From Propionispora sp. 2/2-37 (GTDB lineage Bacteria; Bacillota; Negativicutes; Propionisporales; Propionisporaceae): a DNA stretch of 64,000 nucleotides. The translations under genes and the position numbers were made by a program. The notes under the pieces are model-generated. The model ran no database searches and had not been told where the DNA came from. It worked only from the letters and a program-made list of their open reading frames with translations. The stretch is taken from NCBI RefSeq assembly GCF_001298735.1, contig NZ_CYSP01000009.1:62001-126000 (forward strand), written 5' to 3'. Position 1 is the stretch's first letter; each line of letters begins with the position of its first letter. Below, piece by piece: positions 27,757 to 36,734 of the stretch.

Positions 27757-29097
27757 ATGTTAAAAGCCGGGTTTGTCAGCCTAGGCTGTGCTAAAAATCT
27801 TGTTGATACGGAAGTGATGCTGGGGATGCTGTCGGCCAATCAAGTGGAGATTGTCGATGATCCCCAGGCAGCAGATATTCTAATTGTTAATACTTGCAGT
27901 TTTATTGATTCGGCTAAGGAAGAATCTATTTCAACCGTATTGCAGATGGCTGAATATAAAAAAAACGGAAGATGCCGTGGGTTAATTGTTGCCGGATGCC
28001 TAGGGCAACGATACCGGCAGGATCTTTTAGCGGAACTGCCGGAAATCGATGCCATTATAGGGACCGGGGCATGGCACCGCATAAATGAAGCCGTTGCGGC
28101 CGTACTGGCGGGTAAAAGGGTGGTTCTTGCTGATAAAATTAATACTATTTATGATGAAACTATGCCACGGATTAATGCCACTCCTTTTTATAGTGCCTAT
28201 ATTAAAGTCGCGGAGGGCTGCAGTAATTGCTGTTCTTACTGTGTGATTCCTCAGGTACGGGGGAACTTTCGCAGCCGTTCGGTTGAATCTATTATTACGG
28301 AAGCTAAGAACTTGGCTGCGCGCGGCATTAAAGAAATTAATCTTATTGCTCAGGATACGACCAGTTATGGCCGGGATTTATATAATAAACCTTATTTAAG
28401 CTATTTACTGAAAGAACTTGTTCAAGTAGAAGATATTGCCTGGATTCGTTTATTATATTGTTATCCCAAATATTTTACTGATGAATTGATTGATATGATT
28501 GCTGCTAATGCTAAGATCTGCAAATATATTGATTTACCGCTGCAGCATGTGCATGACGATATATTGCAGGCTATGTACCGGAAGGATAATCGCAGTGAGT
28601 TGGAGAATTTACTGAAAAAGTTACGTGAGCGAATTCCGGGAGTTGCCATCCGTACTTCCTTTATTGTCGGTTTTCCCGGCGAGACGGATGCACAGTTTCA
28701 AGATTTGAAACGGTTTATCCAGGAGCAGAAATTTGAACGGGTAGGTGTTTTTACCTATTCCCGTGAAGAGGGAACCCCGGCTGCTACATTGCCTGAGCAA
28801 GTGCCTGATGAGGTAAAACAGGAGCGTTATCATGAACTAATGGCGCTTCAGTGCCAGATATCCGAAGAGTTGAATCATGGCATGGAAGGCACTACTCTTG
28901 ACGTTTTGGTAGAGAGCATTGATTCACAGCAGCCGGCTACAGTAGCGGGACGTTCGTACCGTGAGGCACCGGATATCGACGGGCAGATTTTTGTTGAGAA
29001 TGCAGCAGGTGTCCGGATTGGTCAATTGATTAAAGCCAAAGTTGTACAGGGTTTTACGTATGATCTGGTAGCAGAAAAGCTTCCTGAGAAGGTATAG
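27757..29097 (+). CDS. rimO: Ribosomal protein S12 methylthiotransferase
   Basis: Radical SAM enzyme that methylthiolates an Asp of S12. 446 residues. The N-terminal UPF0004 domain shows SLGCAKNLVDTE and VNTCSFID with the auxiliary-cluster Cys; the radical SAM motif is EGCSNCCSYCVIPQVRG (C-x3-C-x2-C, about 156); a C-terminal TRAM domain is present. FIDSAKEES and the SLGCAKN start distinguish RimO from MiaB. SD AGGAGG precedes ATG 27757. Confidence 0.96.
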   Translation: MLKAGFVSLGCAKNLVDTEVMLGMLSANQVEIVDDPQAADILIVNTCSFIDSAKEESISTVLQMAEYKKNGRCRGLIVAGCLGQRYRQDLLAELPEIDAIIGTGAWHRINEAVAAVLAGKRVVLADKINTIYDETMPRINATPFYSAYIKVAEGCSNCCSYCVIPQVRGNFRSRSVESIITEAKNLAARGIKEINLIAQDTTSYGRDLYNKPYLSYLLKELVQVEDIAWIRLLYCYPKYFTDELIDMIAANAKICKYIDLPLQHVHDDILQAMYRKDNRSELENLLKKLRERIPGVAIRTSFIVGFPGETDAQFQDLKRFIQEQKFERVGVFTYSREEGTPAATLPEQVPDEVKQERYHELMALQCQISEELNHGMEGTTLDVLVESIDSQQPATVAGRSYREAPDIDGQIFVENAAGVRIGQLIKAKVVQGFTYDLVAEKLPEKV

Positions 29098-29118
29098 CGA
29101 ACAACGGAGAATTGGCAT

Positions 29119-29153
29119 AATAGTAGTGGCATTGTCCTACTATTTTCTTTTTC
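29119..29153 (+). terminator. Terminator after rimO
   Basis: AATAGTAG / CTACTATT hairpin with a 10-base loop, followed by TTCTTTTTCTT. Confidence 0.7.
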
Positions 29154-29232
29154 TTGCTTATCAGGGAGTTTTTCCAAAAGGTTGGTTGCGGTGTTAGACA
29201 GCCTATTTTGATAGATACTGTGAGGGCTTGTT

Positions 29233-30480
29233 ATGATTGTTGAAATAGTAACTACGGGTACGGAGTTATTACTCGGACAAATTGTTAATAGTAATGCGGC
29301 CTATTTGGCGGCAAAACTTAATGAATTTGGCTTTGATGTATTGTATCAGACAACAGTTGGAGATAATAGGGAAAGAATGCAGGAAGTCCTGCTTCATGCA
29401 TTACGGCGGGCGGATATCGTGATTACTTCCGGTGGCTTAGGACCTACCCAGGGGGATATAACCAGAGAAGTGACAGCCAAGATATGTAACCGAGAGCTGC
29501 AATTGCACCAACCCAGCCTGGAACGCATCAAAGAGATTTTTGCCCGTCGGATGGTTGCTATGCCTGAAAGTAATGTTCGGCAGGCGATGATTCCGGAAGG
29601 CGCAGTTGTTGTCAATAATGACAAGGGAACTGCGCCAGGGGTTATTTTAGAGATTGACGGCAAAATGATCGTTAATCTCCCGGGGCCGCCGAGTGAGCTG
29701 AAATCTATGTTTCAGCATTCGGTGCTTCCTTACTTGCAAAAGCATTTCGGCCTGCAAGGAACTATCATCTCCAGGGTGTTGCATACTTACGGGATCAGTG
29801 AATCCGTGTTAGAAGAGCAAATTAAGGATTTTATACTGTCGCAGAGCAATCCTACCCTGGCCTTATTGGTGCGCCAGGGCGGTGAAATTATCATACGTCT
29901 TACGGCCAAAGGAGAAAGCGCGGAAGCTGCAAAGCTTCTTATTGCCGGTTTAGAAGAAAAACTTCGTCAACGCATTGGTGAATTTATTTTCGGAGTGGAT
30001 GGACAAAGTATGGAATTGGTTGTGGGTCAGAGTTTATCAGCGAAACGGTTGAAAATTTCGTTTGCGGAATCCTGTACCGGTGGACTGGTTTCAAGCCGGA
30101 TGACCGATGTGGCTGGCAGCTCAGACTATCTCTTAGGGTCAATTGTATGTTATGATAATAGCATAAAAATTTCCCAGGTAGGTGTGCCGGCGGAGATACT
30201 TGCTGCGCATGGAGCTGTCAGTTATCAGACGGCCGAAGCGATGGCTTCGGGAATTCGTAATACTTTTAAGTCGGATATTGGTGTTGGTATTACCGGGATC
30301 GCCGGTCCGGGCGGCGGCAGTGCGGATAAACCTGTCGGACTGGTATTTGTTGCGATTGACGGCCCTTTGGGACTAAAGCATTATCAATTAAATTTTAGCG
30401 GTCAACGTACTTATATTAAAGATCGTACCGCAAAAACTACTCTTAATCTAGTGCGACAGTATGTTGGAGAGTTATCATAG
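29233..30480 (+). CDS. cinA: CinA-family protein (competence/damage-inducible, NMN deamidase)
   Basis: 415 residues in two parts: an N-terminal COG1058/MoaB-like domain (TTGTELLLGQIVNSNAAYL; GLGPTQGDITRE) and a C-terminal PncC-type domain (about 265-415) with FAESCTGGLVSSRMTDVAG and GITGIAGPGG. The latter deamidates nicotinamide mononucleotide; the former is ADP-ribose pyrophosphatase-like. cinA lies upstream of recA as in many Firmicutes, but a helicase gene separates them and pgsA is missing between rimO and cinA. Confidence 0.94.
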   Translation: MIVEIVTTGTELLLGQIVNSNAAYLAAKLNEFGFDVLYQTTVGDNRERMQEVLLHALRRADIVITSGGLGPTQGDITREVTAKICNRELQLHQPSLERIKEIFARRMVAMPESNVRQAMIPEGAVVVNNDKGTAPGVILEIDGKMIVNLPGPPSELKSMFQHSVLPYLQKHFGLQGTIISRVLHTYGISESVLEEQIKDFILSQSNPTLALLVRQGGEIIIRLTAKGESAEAAKLLIAGLEEKLRQRIGEFIFGVDGQSMELVVGQSLSAKRLKISFAESCTGGLVSSRMTDVAGSSDYLLGSIVCYDNSIKISQVGVPAEILAAHGAVSYQTAEAMASGIRNTFKSDIGVGITGIAGPGGGSADKPVGLVFVAIDGPLGLKHYQLNFSGQRTYIKDRTAKTTLNLVRQYVGELS

Positions 30481-30494
30481 GGAGGATATAATCA

Positions 30495-32075
30495 TTGAAA
30501 GACAATAATACTTTATTTGGCGATATTCCATTGAGTAAAAAGCTGTGTTCGGCTATCACGGCTATGGGGTTCGAAGAGCCTTCGCCGATTCAGTCGAAAA
30601 CTATTCCGCTGGTTTTGGAAGGACACGATGTTATTGGGCAGGCTCAAACAGGAACCGGTAAAACGGCTGCTTTTGGCATCCCGGTTATTGAGCGCCTTAC
30701 GGAGCAGCGGCAAATACAGGCACTGGTGCTTACACCGACACGGGAGTTAGCTATTCAGGTTTCGGAAGAATTAGCTAAAATCGGTAAGTTTCGTCGCATT
30801 AAAACCTTACCAATCTATGGAGGCCAGTCTATTGACCGGCAAATACGGGCATTGCAATTCGGTGTTCAGGTGGTGATCGGGACCCCGGGACGGCTGCTGG
30901 ATCATATTCGGCGCAATACAATTAAATTAAATGCTGTCAATATGCTGGTGCTGGATGAAGCCGATGAAATGCTGGATATGGGTTTTGTGGATGACATTGA
31001 AACTATTTTGCAAAATATTCCGGCTGAGGGACGGCAAACCCTGCTATTTTCGGCGACCATGCCTAAACCCATTGCGGCTTTGGCAGCAAAATATATGAAA
31101 AATCCTAAGACCGTTACGGTTAGCAAAGAGCAACTGACGGTACCGCTGATTGACCAGATTTATTACGAAACGAGGGATAAACTGGATGGCTTATGCCGTG
31201 TACTAGACTTGGAAACAGCGGATAAACTGATTATTTTTTGCCGCACCAAGCGGGGTGTGGACGATCTAGTTGTATCGCTGCAGGCCAGAGGCTTTATGGC
31301 CGATGGGTTGCACGGCGATTTAAGTCAGTCGCAGCGGGACAAAGTTATGAAAAAATTCCGGGATGGCAAGCTGGAAATTTTAATCGCTACCGATGTGGCT
31401 GCACGGGGACTTGATATTGATCATGTGAGTCATGTTATAAATTACGATATACCACAGGATCATGAATCCTATGTCCACCGGATCGGCAGAACGGGCCGTG
31501 CCGGGAAAAAAGGCATTGCCATTACTTTTATCGGCCCGCGTGAATATCGGCAGTTGAAGCTCATCGAAACTTTGGCCAAAACACGGATTATCCGCAAGCA
31601 ATTGCCGTCACCGGCAGATGTGCTGGAACGGCAGCGGGATTTACTGAAGAGCCGCTTAAGCCATACCGTTGAACAGGGCGGTTTCAGTGATTATCATACG
31701 ATAGTATCCGAGCTGGCAGCTGATTACGATCCACTGGATATTGCTGCAGCAGCTCTAAAGCTTTTCCAGGAAGGTTTTAAGGAAAAACCGGATAGTGGAG
31801 AGGGAAATAATTTTGCTAATACAGGCGGTCAGCCAGGGATGGTGCGGTTATTTATGAATGCTGGTAAAGCCCAGAAAATACGGGCTGAAGATGTGGTACG
31901 CACGATTGCCAGTGAAGCGGATATCCCGGGTAGCCGGATCGGTTTAATTAATATCTATGAAAAGTTCAGTTTTGTGGAAGTGCCGGAGGATGTGGCGGAA
32001 CGGGTCATTTCCGTTATGCACAGAAACACGATTAAGGGTTATAAAATTAATGTAGAACCAGCAAAAGGACGTTAA
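30495..32075 (+). CDS. DEAD-box ATP-dependent RNA helicase (DeaD/CshA/DbpA type)
   Basis: 526 residues. Q motif (FEEPSPIQ), motif I AQTGTGKT (about 50), Ia PTRELA, Ib GTPGR, II DEAD (about 154), III SAT, V RGLDI and VI HRIGRTGRAG are all present. The C-terminal 75 residues (GMVRLFMNAGKAQKIRAEDV to the end) match a DbpA/CsdA RNA-binding domain, which suggests rRNA or structured RNA as target. TTG start 30495 follows GGAGGA by eight bases; 14 bases after cinA, so cotranscribed. Confidence 0.94.
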   Translation: MKDNNTLFGDIPLSKKLCSAITAMGFEEPSPIQSKTIPLVLEGHDVIGQAQTGTGKTAAFGIPVIERLTEQRQIQALVLTPTRELAIQVSEELAKIGKFRRIKTLPIYGGQSIDRQIRALQFGVQVVIGTPGRLLDHIRRNTIKLNAVNMLVLDEADEMLDMGFVDDIETILQNIPAEGRQTLLFSATMPKPIAALAAKYMKNPKTVTVSKEQLTVPLIDQIYYETRDKLDGLCRVLDLETADKLIIFCRTKRGVDDLVVSLQARGFMADGLHGDLSQSQRDKVMKKFRDGKLEILIATDVAARGLDIDHVSHVINYDIPQDHESYVHRIGRTGRAGKKGIAITFIGPREYRQLKLIETLAKTRIIRKQLPSPADVLERQRDLLKSRLSHTVEQGGFSDYHTIVSELAADYDPLDIAAAALKLFQEGFKEKPDSGEGNNFANTGGQPGMVRLFMNAGKAQKIRAEDVVRTIASEADIPGSRIGLINIYEKFSFVEVPEDVAERVISVMHRNTIKGYKINVEPAKGR

Positions 32076-32078
32076 AAT

Positions 32079-32102
32079 GGGGGGCTGATCACCCTCCTTT
32101 TT
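32079..32102 (+). terminator. Terminator before recA
   Basis: GGGGGG-CTGATCA-CCCTCC hairpin (one G-T pair) followed by TTTTT. Confidence 0.75.
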
Positions 32103-32107
32103 AATAC

Positions 32108-32136
32108 TTGACAAATCGAACAAGTGTTTGTAAAAT
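32108..32136 (+). promoter_or_regulatory. recA promoter
   Basis: TTGACA (32108-32113), 17-base spacer, TAAAAT (32131-32136). The spacer is filled by a LexA box. Confidence 0.8.
32117..32130 (+). promoter_or_regulatory. LexA (SOS) operator of recA
   Basis: CGAACAAGTGTTTG fits the Gram-positive LexA consensus CGAAC-N4-GTTYG with near-perfect dyad symmetry and sits exactly between -35 and -10. Confidence 0.85.
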
Positions 32137-32167
32137 AAAAATGTAAGCAAGGGAGAGGATGTGCGGA

Positions 32168-33205
32168 ATGGATAAGCTGAAAGTAATAGAAAGCGTCGTC
32201 AAACAGGTGGAGAAGGATTTTGGTAAGGGAGCCATCATGAAGCTGGGGGAAGCGGTGGCTAAGATGAATGTAGAAGTCATTCCCACCGGTTCACTGTCTC
32301 TCGACGCAGCTCTGGGGGTAGGCGGAGTACCGCGTGGCCGGGTTGTGGAAATATATGGACAGGAATCTTCCGGGAAAACTACAGTGGCGTTACATATTAT
32401 CGCTCAGGCACAAAAGACGGGTGGCTTCGCCGCTTTTATTGACGCGGAGCATGCTCTCGATCCTGTTTATGCACGTAAACTGGGAGTTGACATTGACAAT
32501 CTGTTGATATCCCAGCCGGATAATGGTGAGCAGGCATTGGAAATTGCCGAAGCACTGGTACGCAGTAATGCTATTGACGTGATTGTCGTGGATTCGGTGG
32601 CGGCATTAGTACCTAAAGCGGAAATTGACGGTGACATGGGAGACTCCCATGTTGGTTTACAGGCACGTCTCATGTCACAGGCATTGCGCAAACTTACCGG
32701 TATTCTCAGTAAATCCCGTACTACGGCTGTGTTTATCAATCAAATCAGGGAAAAGGTCGGAGTCATGTTTGGTAACCCGGAAACCACAACAGGTGGACGG
32801 GCGCTAAAATTTTACTCTTCCGTGCGCCTGGAAGTAAGAAAGGGAGAACCGCTCAAACAAGGGAATGATGTCGTCGGCAGCCGGACCAAGGTAAAAGTGG
32901 TTAAAAACAAAATAGCTCCTCCCTTTAAACAAGCTGAATTCGACATTATGTACGGTGAAGGCATTTCCCGCGAAGGCAGTATCGTAGATATGGCTGCTGA
33001 CCTGGAAATTATCAATAAGAGCGGCGCGTGGTATTCTTATGGTGATAATCGCCTCGGACAAGGACGCGAGAATGTAAAGGAATTTTTGAAAGAAAACGCC
33101 GATATAGCTAATGAATTAGAAGCTAAAATCCGTGAGGCATTGGCAATTGCGCCAGTTAAATCAGCGGCTTATAGTGAAGCGGGGGAGAGTTTGAGTGAGG
33201 AATAA
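32168..33205 (+). CDS. recA: Recombinase RecA
   Basis: Strand-exchange ATPase and co-protease for LexA. 345 residues with Walker [10 protein letters not shown] (about 64), the MAW motif and L2 loop [22 protein letters not shown]. Start ATG 32168 is chosen; an in-frame ATG at 32159 lies within the SD (GGAGAGGA). SOS control is shown by the LexA box upstream. The recX start codon is inside the end of recA. Confidence 0.98.
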   Translation: MDKLKVIESVVKQVEKDFGKGAIMKLGEAVAKMNVEVIPTGSLSLDAALGVGGVPRGRVVEIYGQESSGKTTVALHIIAQAQKTGGFAAFIDAEHALDPVYARKLGVDIDNLLISQPDNGEQALEIAEALVRSNAIDVIVVDSVAALVPKAEIDGDMGDSHVGLQARLMSQALRKLTGILSKSRTTAVFINQIREKVGVMFGNPETTTGGRALKFYSSVRLEVRKGEPLKQGNDVVGSRTKVKVVKNKIAPPFKQAEFDIMYGEGISREGSIVDMAADLEIINKSGAWYSYGDNRLGQGRENVKEFLKENADIANELEAKIREALAIAPVKSAAYSEAGESLSEE

Positions 33206-33641
33206 ACGGGAAGCGTTACCCGCAGCGGTGAGTTTGCTGGCACGCCGGGATTATAGTGAGTACGAATTGCGTTGTCGTCTGCAGGCCAAAGGCTATGATG
33301 AACTGGCAGTTGGCGAAGCTGTTCGTAGATTAAAAGAGCGCGGTTATCTAAATGAGGCCGCGCTTTGCCATGCACTGTACAGCAAATGGATAAACAGCGG
33401 CAAATTCGGATTAAAATCTATCGTATATAAATTAAAACAACGGGGATTTTCCGAAGATATGATACAAGAAATGATGGCTGGATATGATTTGGATGCAGAG
33501 CAGGAAAGAGCATATATTTTAATAAAAAAGAGGTTTGGTGAATTGAATTGGGATGGACAAAAACAAAAAATTGTCCGTTATTTAAACGGAAAAGGATTTA
33601 CTGATTCGATTATTGCCAGAATTTTTGATCAAATTCAGTAA
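33195..33641 (+). CDS. recX: Regulatory protein RecX
   Basis: Modulates RecA filaments. 148 residues made of three-helix repeats: [22 protein letters not shown] and [20 protein letters not shown] are typical. GTG 33195 overlaps the last 11 bases of recA, with its SD (GGGGGAGAG) inside recA, so translation is coupled. Confidence 0.92.
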   Translation: MRNKREALPAAVSLLARRDYSEYELRCRLQAKGYDELAVGEAVRRLKERGYLNEAALCHALYSKWINSGKFGLKSIVYKLKQRGFSEDMIQEMMAGYDLDAEQERAYILIKKRFGELNWDGQKQKIVRYLNGKGFTDSIIARIFDQIQ

Positions 33642-33679
33642 GTTTATACTCAATGCGCGTTATTTAAGGGCTGGCTGGC

Positions 33680-33708
33680 TTGACACTAATTTCAAAAAGC
33701 TTTACAAT
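33680..33708 (+). promoter_or_regulatory. Strong sigma-A promoter before rny
   Basis: TTGACA (33680-33685), 17-base spacer, TACAAT (33703-33708). Confidence 0.8.
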
Positions 33709-33714
33709 AAAAGT

Positions 33715-33826
33715 GCTTAATCTTGCGGCATTATGGATTAGCCAAACTTTTAAGAGTCCTTTTGCTAAGGGGGAGCAAAAAGGTGAAGAAACTTTTAAAA
33801 GCCGAGTAAATATTGCTCGGCTTTGC
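33715..33826 (+). ncRNA. Structured leader RNA of rny, unassigned
   Basis: About 110 bases from the expected transcription start to a hairpin. Visible elements: TAATC/GATTA hairpin (33720-33742), CCTTTTGCT / AGCAAAAAGG hairpin (33760-33783) with a G-rich loop, a direct repeat AAACTTTTAA on both sides of it (near 33748 and 33790), and a final hairpin AAAGCCGAG / CTCGGCTTT (33798-33824). I match it to no riboswitch class I know. Confidence 0.45.
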
Positions 33827-33830
33827 CCTT
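33798..33830 (+). terminator. Terminator-like hairpin in the rny leader
   Basis: Perfect 9-bp stem AAAGCCGAG / CTCGGCTTT, nine-base loop, followed by GCCCTTAC, so the T run is short. It may be an attenuator or an end point of a small RNA. Confidence 0.5.
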
Positions 33831-33860
33831 ACTATAGTTTAAAGAAGGAGGTGTAATACC

Positions 33861-35402
33861 ATCAATATTTTCGAAATACTATTTATAGCAGTTGTTGCAG
33901 CAGTTTTAGGATCTGGCGTGGGATATGTAATACGAAAAAGAATTGCGGAAGCTAAAATTGCTTCAGCAGAGGAAGCTGCGAAGAAGATTGTGGTAGAAGC
34001 AGAACGGGCTGGCGAAGCAAAAAAGAAAGAGGCACTGGTCGAAGCAAAAGAAGAAATTCACCGGCATCGCAGTGAATTGGAGCGTGAAACCAGGGAGCGC
34101 CGCGCAGAACTTCAGCGTTTGGAAAGACGGTTATTGCAAAAAGAAGAGAATCTTGACAGGAAGATCGACTCGCTTGAAAAAAAAGAAGAGGTTCTTAGCC
34201 GCAAAGAGGCTGAGTTGGATAAAAGTCAAGAAACTATTAATGAACTGTATGCTAAGCAATTAACTGAACTGGAACGTTTATCGGGCTTAACATCAGAGGA
34301 GGCACGCAGCCTTTTACTGGCTAATGCGCAAGAGGAAATAAAACATGAGACAGCTATGATGATCAAAGAGCTGGAACAACAGGCCAAAGAGGAAGCGGAT
34401 AAACGAGCACGGGAAATTATTTCATTGGCTATTCAACGTTGTGCTGCAGACCATGTGGCCGAAACCACCGTATCGGTGGTGGCTTTGCCAAATGATGAAA
34501 TGAAAGGACGCATTATCGGTCGTGAGGGTCGTAATATTCGGACTTTAGAAACCCTGACAGGGATAGATCTCATTATCGATGACACGCCAGAAGCTGTTAT
34601 TTTATCAGGCTTTGATCCTGTACGCAGGGAAGTAGCTCGCATTGCTCTGGAAAAACTGATTACTGACGGAAGGATTCACCCGGCACGCATTGAAGAAATG
34701 GTTGAAAAGGCGCAAAAAGAAGTGGAACAGAAAATAAAAGAAGCTGGCGAGCAGGCTACTTTTGAAACCGGTGTGCATGGTTTGCATCCAGAGATTATCC
34801 GTTTATTAGGACGCCTAAAGTACCGTACCAGTTATGGGCAAAATGTGCTTAAGCATTCAGTTGAAGTAGCGCATTTAGCTGGAGTTATGGCTGCCGAACT
34901 TGGTGTAGATGTGATGCTGGCCAAACGGGCCGGATTACTGCATGATCTTGGGAAAGCTGTCGATCATGAAGTGGAAGGGCCACATGTAACCATTGGGGCG
35001 GATTTAGCCAAGAAGTACCGCGAGTCTGCTGAAGTGGTGAATGCGATCGGTGCTCACCATGGGGATGAAGAACCTAAGACCGTTCAGGCGGTGTTGGTAG
35101 CTGCTGCGGATGCTGTGTCTGCTGCCCGCCCGGGAGCACGTCGGGAAAGTCTGGAAAGTTATTTGAAACGCTTAACGCGCTTGGAAGAAATTGCTGATGC
35201 TTTTGAAGGTGTTGAAAAATCATTTGCAATTCAAGCAGGGCGGGAAATCCGCATTATGGTTAAACCAGATAAAATTGATGACTTGACTTCCGTACGCATG
35301 GCACGGGATATTGTGAAAAAGATCGAAAATGAACTGGAATACCCTGGACAGATCAAAGTTACCGTTATACGTGAGACACGCGCAGTTGATTATGCTAAAT
35401 AA
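33861..35402 (+). CDS. rny: Ribonuclease Y, probable AUC start codon
   Basis: Membrane-bound endoribonuclease that starts mRNA decay. About 513 residues from 33861. N-terminal membrane segment ([18 protein letters not shown]), a long charged coiled coil (about 30-200), a KH domain ([17 protein letters not shown], about 215) and an HD domain with [10 protein letters not shown] (about 356). The first standard start codon in frame, GTG 33918, lies after the membrane segment and has no SD. A strong SD, AGGAGG 33846-33851, is nine bases before an in-frame ATC at 33861, and no stop lies between. ATT 33867 is the other option. Confidence 0.93.
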   Translation: MNIFEILFIAVVAAVLGSGVGYVIRKRIAEAKIASAEEAAKKIVVEAERAGEAKKKEALVEAKEEIHRHRSELERETRERRAELQRLERRLLQKEENLDRKIDSLEKKEEVLSRKEAELDKSQETINELYAKQLTELERLSGLTSEEARSLLLANAQEEIKHETAMMIKELEQQAKEEADKRAREIISLAIQRCAADHVAETTVSVVALPNDEMKGRIIGREGRNIRTLETLTGIDLIIDDTPEAVILSGFDPVRREVARIALEKLITDGRIHPARIEEMVEKAQKEVEQKIKEAGEQATFETGVHGLHPEIIRLLGRLKYRTSYGQNVLKHSVEVAHLAGVMAAELGVDVMLAKRAGLLHDLGKAVDHEVEGPHVTIGADLAKKYRESAEVVNAIGAHHGDEEPKTVQAVLVAAADAVSAARPGARRESLESYLKRLTRLEEIADAFEGVEKSFAIQAGREIRIMVKPDKIDDLTSVRMARDIVKKIENELEYPGQIKVTVIRETRAVDYAK

Positions 35403-35410
35403 GTAAACTC

Positions 35411-35440
35411 AAACGACCTTTAACCGGGTCGTTTTTAATT
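35411..35440 (+). terminator. Intrinsic terminator after rny
   Basis: AAACGACC-TTTAACC-GGGTCGTTTTT hairpin followed by AATTTAAT. Confidence 0.85.
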
Positions 35441-35515
35441 TAATAGCTCTATTTGTTGTTCATAGTTGTGGATTTCCAGTAATTGAGATAGTGAAAAAGA
35501 AGGATTTAGTTTGCT

Positions 35516-35550
35516 CTTAGAGAATATTATTTAAGTATATTTTCTCTAAG
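35516..35550 (+). repeat. Inverted repeat, possible operator
   Basis: CTTAGAGAA / TTCTCTAAG, 9-bp perfect arms separated by 17 AT-rich bases, overlapping the likely -35 region (TAAAAT at 35554-35559 could be a -10) of the next gene. It could also be a hairpin at the transcript start. Confidence 0.45.
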
Positions 35551-35628
35551 ACATAAAATAGTTCCTTTGCAGGGGAGGATATGCGAATTGGATTGTTACA
35601 CTATGATAGATAATTTACAGTAGAGTGG

Positions 35629-36162
35629 ATGGTGACCTGGATTATGCCTAAATATCAGCAGAATGATGAGCAACTTTCCGATGGCGTCAATTTACTTATT
35701 TCCATTTTGGTGCGTTATCCAGAAATCGGCACAATTAGTTTTGATCCGCAAAATGATAATTTAAAAATGACATTTTTGCTCTCTGGGATACCTTCGCCCC
35801 AAGAGTTTGAAGCGATTCGGCAACTGTTATCCAATAGTGTTTATGCTTATCAGATGCTGGAAGGCGTAACCGGGACTATAATAGATATCCAGTTAAGCAG
35901 TTATGATAAGGTGGCTATGTTAACTATAGTACGTGATGTTAATACATTATCTAAGGGAGAAATTGCTTTAGTCATCACTTTGCTGAGGGAAAAATTGCGG
36001 GAGCGTTTAATTACCGATCATAATGAGTCGATGCAGGAAGAAGACTTGCTCCTTCAGGAAGAATTGATCGATAATATGTTGGAAAGCATGAAGCAGCGGC
36101 AGACAGTCCAAAGCCTTATTGCCATACGGGAAGATGGCCGGGTTTTAGTTTTTAATAAATAA
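35629..36162 (+). CDS. Conserved-looking hypothetical protein
   Basis: 177 residues from ATG 35629, or 172 from ATG 35644 (MPKYQQND); neither has a clear SD. Soluble, no signal or membrane segment. Residues about 20-100 look like an alpha/beta domain (LLISILVRYPEIGTISFDP, TGTIIDIQLSSYDKVAMLTI); a helical, acidic region follows (about 115-160) with a short beta C-terminus. I do not recognise it. It has its own upstream region and stands alone between rny and spoVS, two sporulation/RNA genes. Confidence 0.65.
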   Translation: MVTWIMPKYQQNDEQLSDGVNLLISILVRYPEIGTISFDPQNDNLKMTFLLSGIPSPQEFEAIRQLLSNSVYAYQMLEGVTGTIIDIQLSSYDKVAMLTIVRDVNTLSKGEIALVITLLREKLRERLITDHNESMQEEDLLLQEELIDNMLESMKQRQTVQSLIAIREDGRVLVFNK

Positions 36163-36262
36163 AAAGAAAGATAGAGGAAGGGCTATGCTATTATCCGGCA
36201 TATGTGCCCTTTTCTATTATGATGAATTTACTAAATTATAAAAAATTTTCCAATTGAAAAAA

Positions 36263-36288
36263 AGGAATTATTTGGCCGGATAACGAAT
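36263..36288 (+). promoter_or_regulatory. Sigma-H-like promoter candidate for spoVS
   Basis: AAAGGAATT (36261-36269) followed by 13 bases and ACGAAT (36283-36288); the Bacillus sigma-H consensus is RNAGGAWWW, 11-12 bases, RNGAAT. Spacing is one base long. B. subtilis spoVS is sigma-H dependent. Confidence 0.35.
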
Positions 36289-36343
36289 ACCCAATTAAGA
36301 CAGATATATTTCATTGCTTTTATTAAAGGAGGGTACTTAAAAC

Positions 36344-36604
36344 ATGGAAGTCTTGAAAGTATCAGCAAAGTCTAATCCCAATTCTGTAGCAGGAGCTTTG
36401 GCTGGAGTGCTGAGAGAACGTGGTGGCGCGGAGATCCAAGCCATTGGCGCCGGGGCACTCAACCAGGCGGTGAAAGCAGTAGCAATTGCAAGAGGTTTTG
36501 TAGCTCCGCATGGTGTCGATTTAATTTGCATCCCTGCCTTTACTGACATTCTTATTGATGGTGAAGAACGTACCGCTATGAAATTAATCGTAGAACCGCG
36601 TTAA
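36344..36604 (+). CDS. spoVS: Stage V sporulation protein S
   Basis: 86 residues, an Alba-like small nucleic-acid-binding fold. Nearly invariant family sequence: MEVLKVSAKSNPNSVAGALAG at the start and ALNQAVKAVAIARGFVAP in the middle. Needed for coat assembly and septation control in Bacillus, also found outside spore-formers. Lies downstream of rny as in Bacillus. SD AAAGGAGG. Confidence 0.96.
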   Translation: MEVLKVSAKSNPNSVAGALAGVLRERGGAEIQAIGAGALNQAVKAVAIARGFVAPHGVDLICIPAFTDILIDGEERTAMKLIVEPR

Positions 36605-36611
36605 TATTTTT

Positions 36612-36649
36612 AGTAGAACCTGTTCAACAGAGCAGGTTCTACTGTTTTA
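36612..36649 (+). terminator. Terminator after spoVS
   Basis: GTAGAACCTG / CAGGTTCTAC 10-bp stem with a 10-base loop, then TGTTTTAT. Confidence 0.8.
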
Positions 36650-36652
36650 TCT

Positions 36653-36681
36653 TTGTAAGATATGGCATACTAATTTATATG
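36653..36681 (+). promoter_or_regulatory. Promoter candidate of the aminopeptidase gene
   Basis: TTGTAA (36653-36658), 17-base spacer, TATATG (36676-36681). Confidence 0.4.
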
Positions 36682-36734
36682 GAGCTAAGAAATTGGCCCT
36701 CGCCTATTATAGAGTATACTCAAGGAGTGAAGAT

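Noticed and set aside
33709-33860. GEMM (c-di-GMP) or other known riboswitch before rny
   Set aside because: Core consensus blocks of c-di-GMP, SAM, THF, preQ1 and ZTP classes were looked for and not found.
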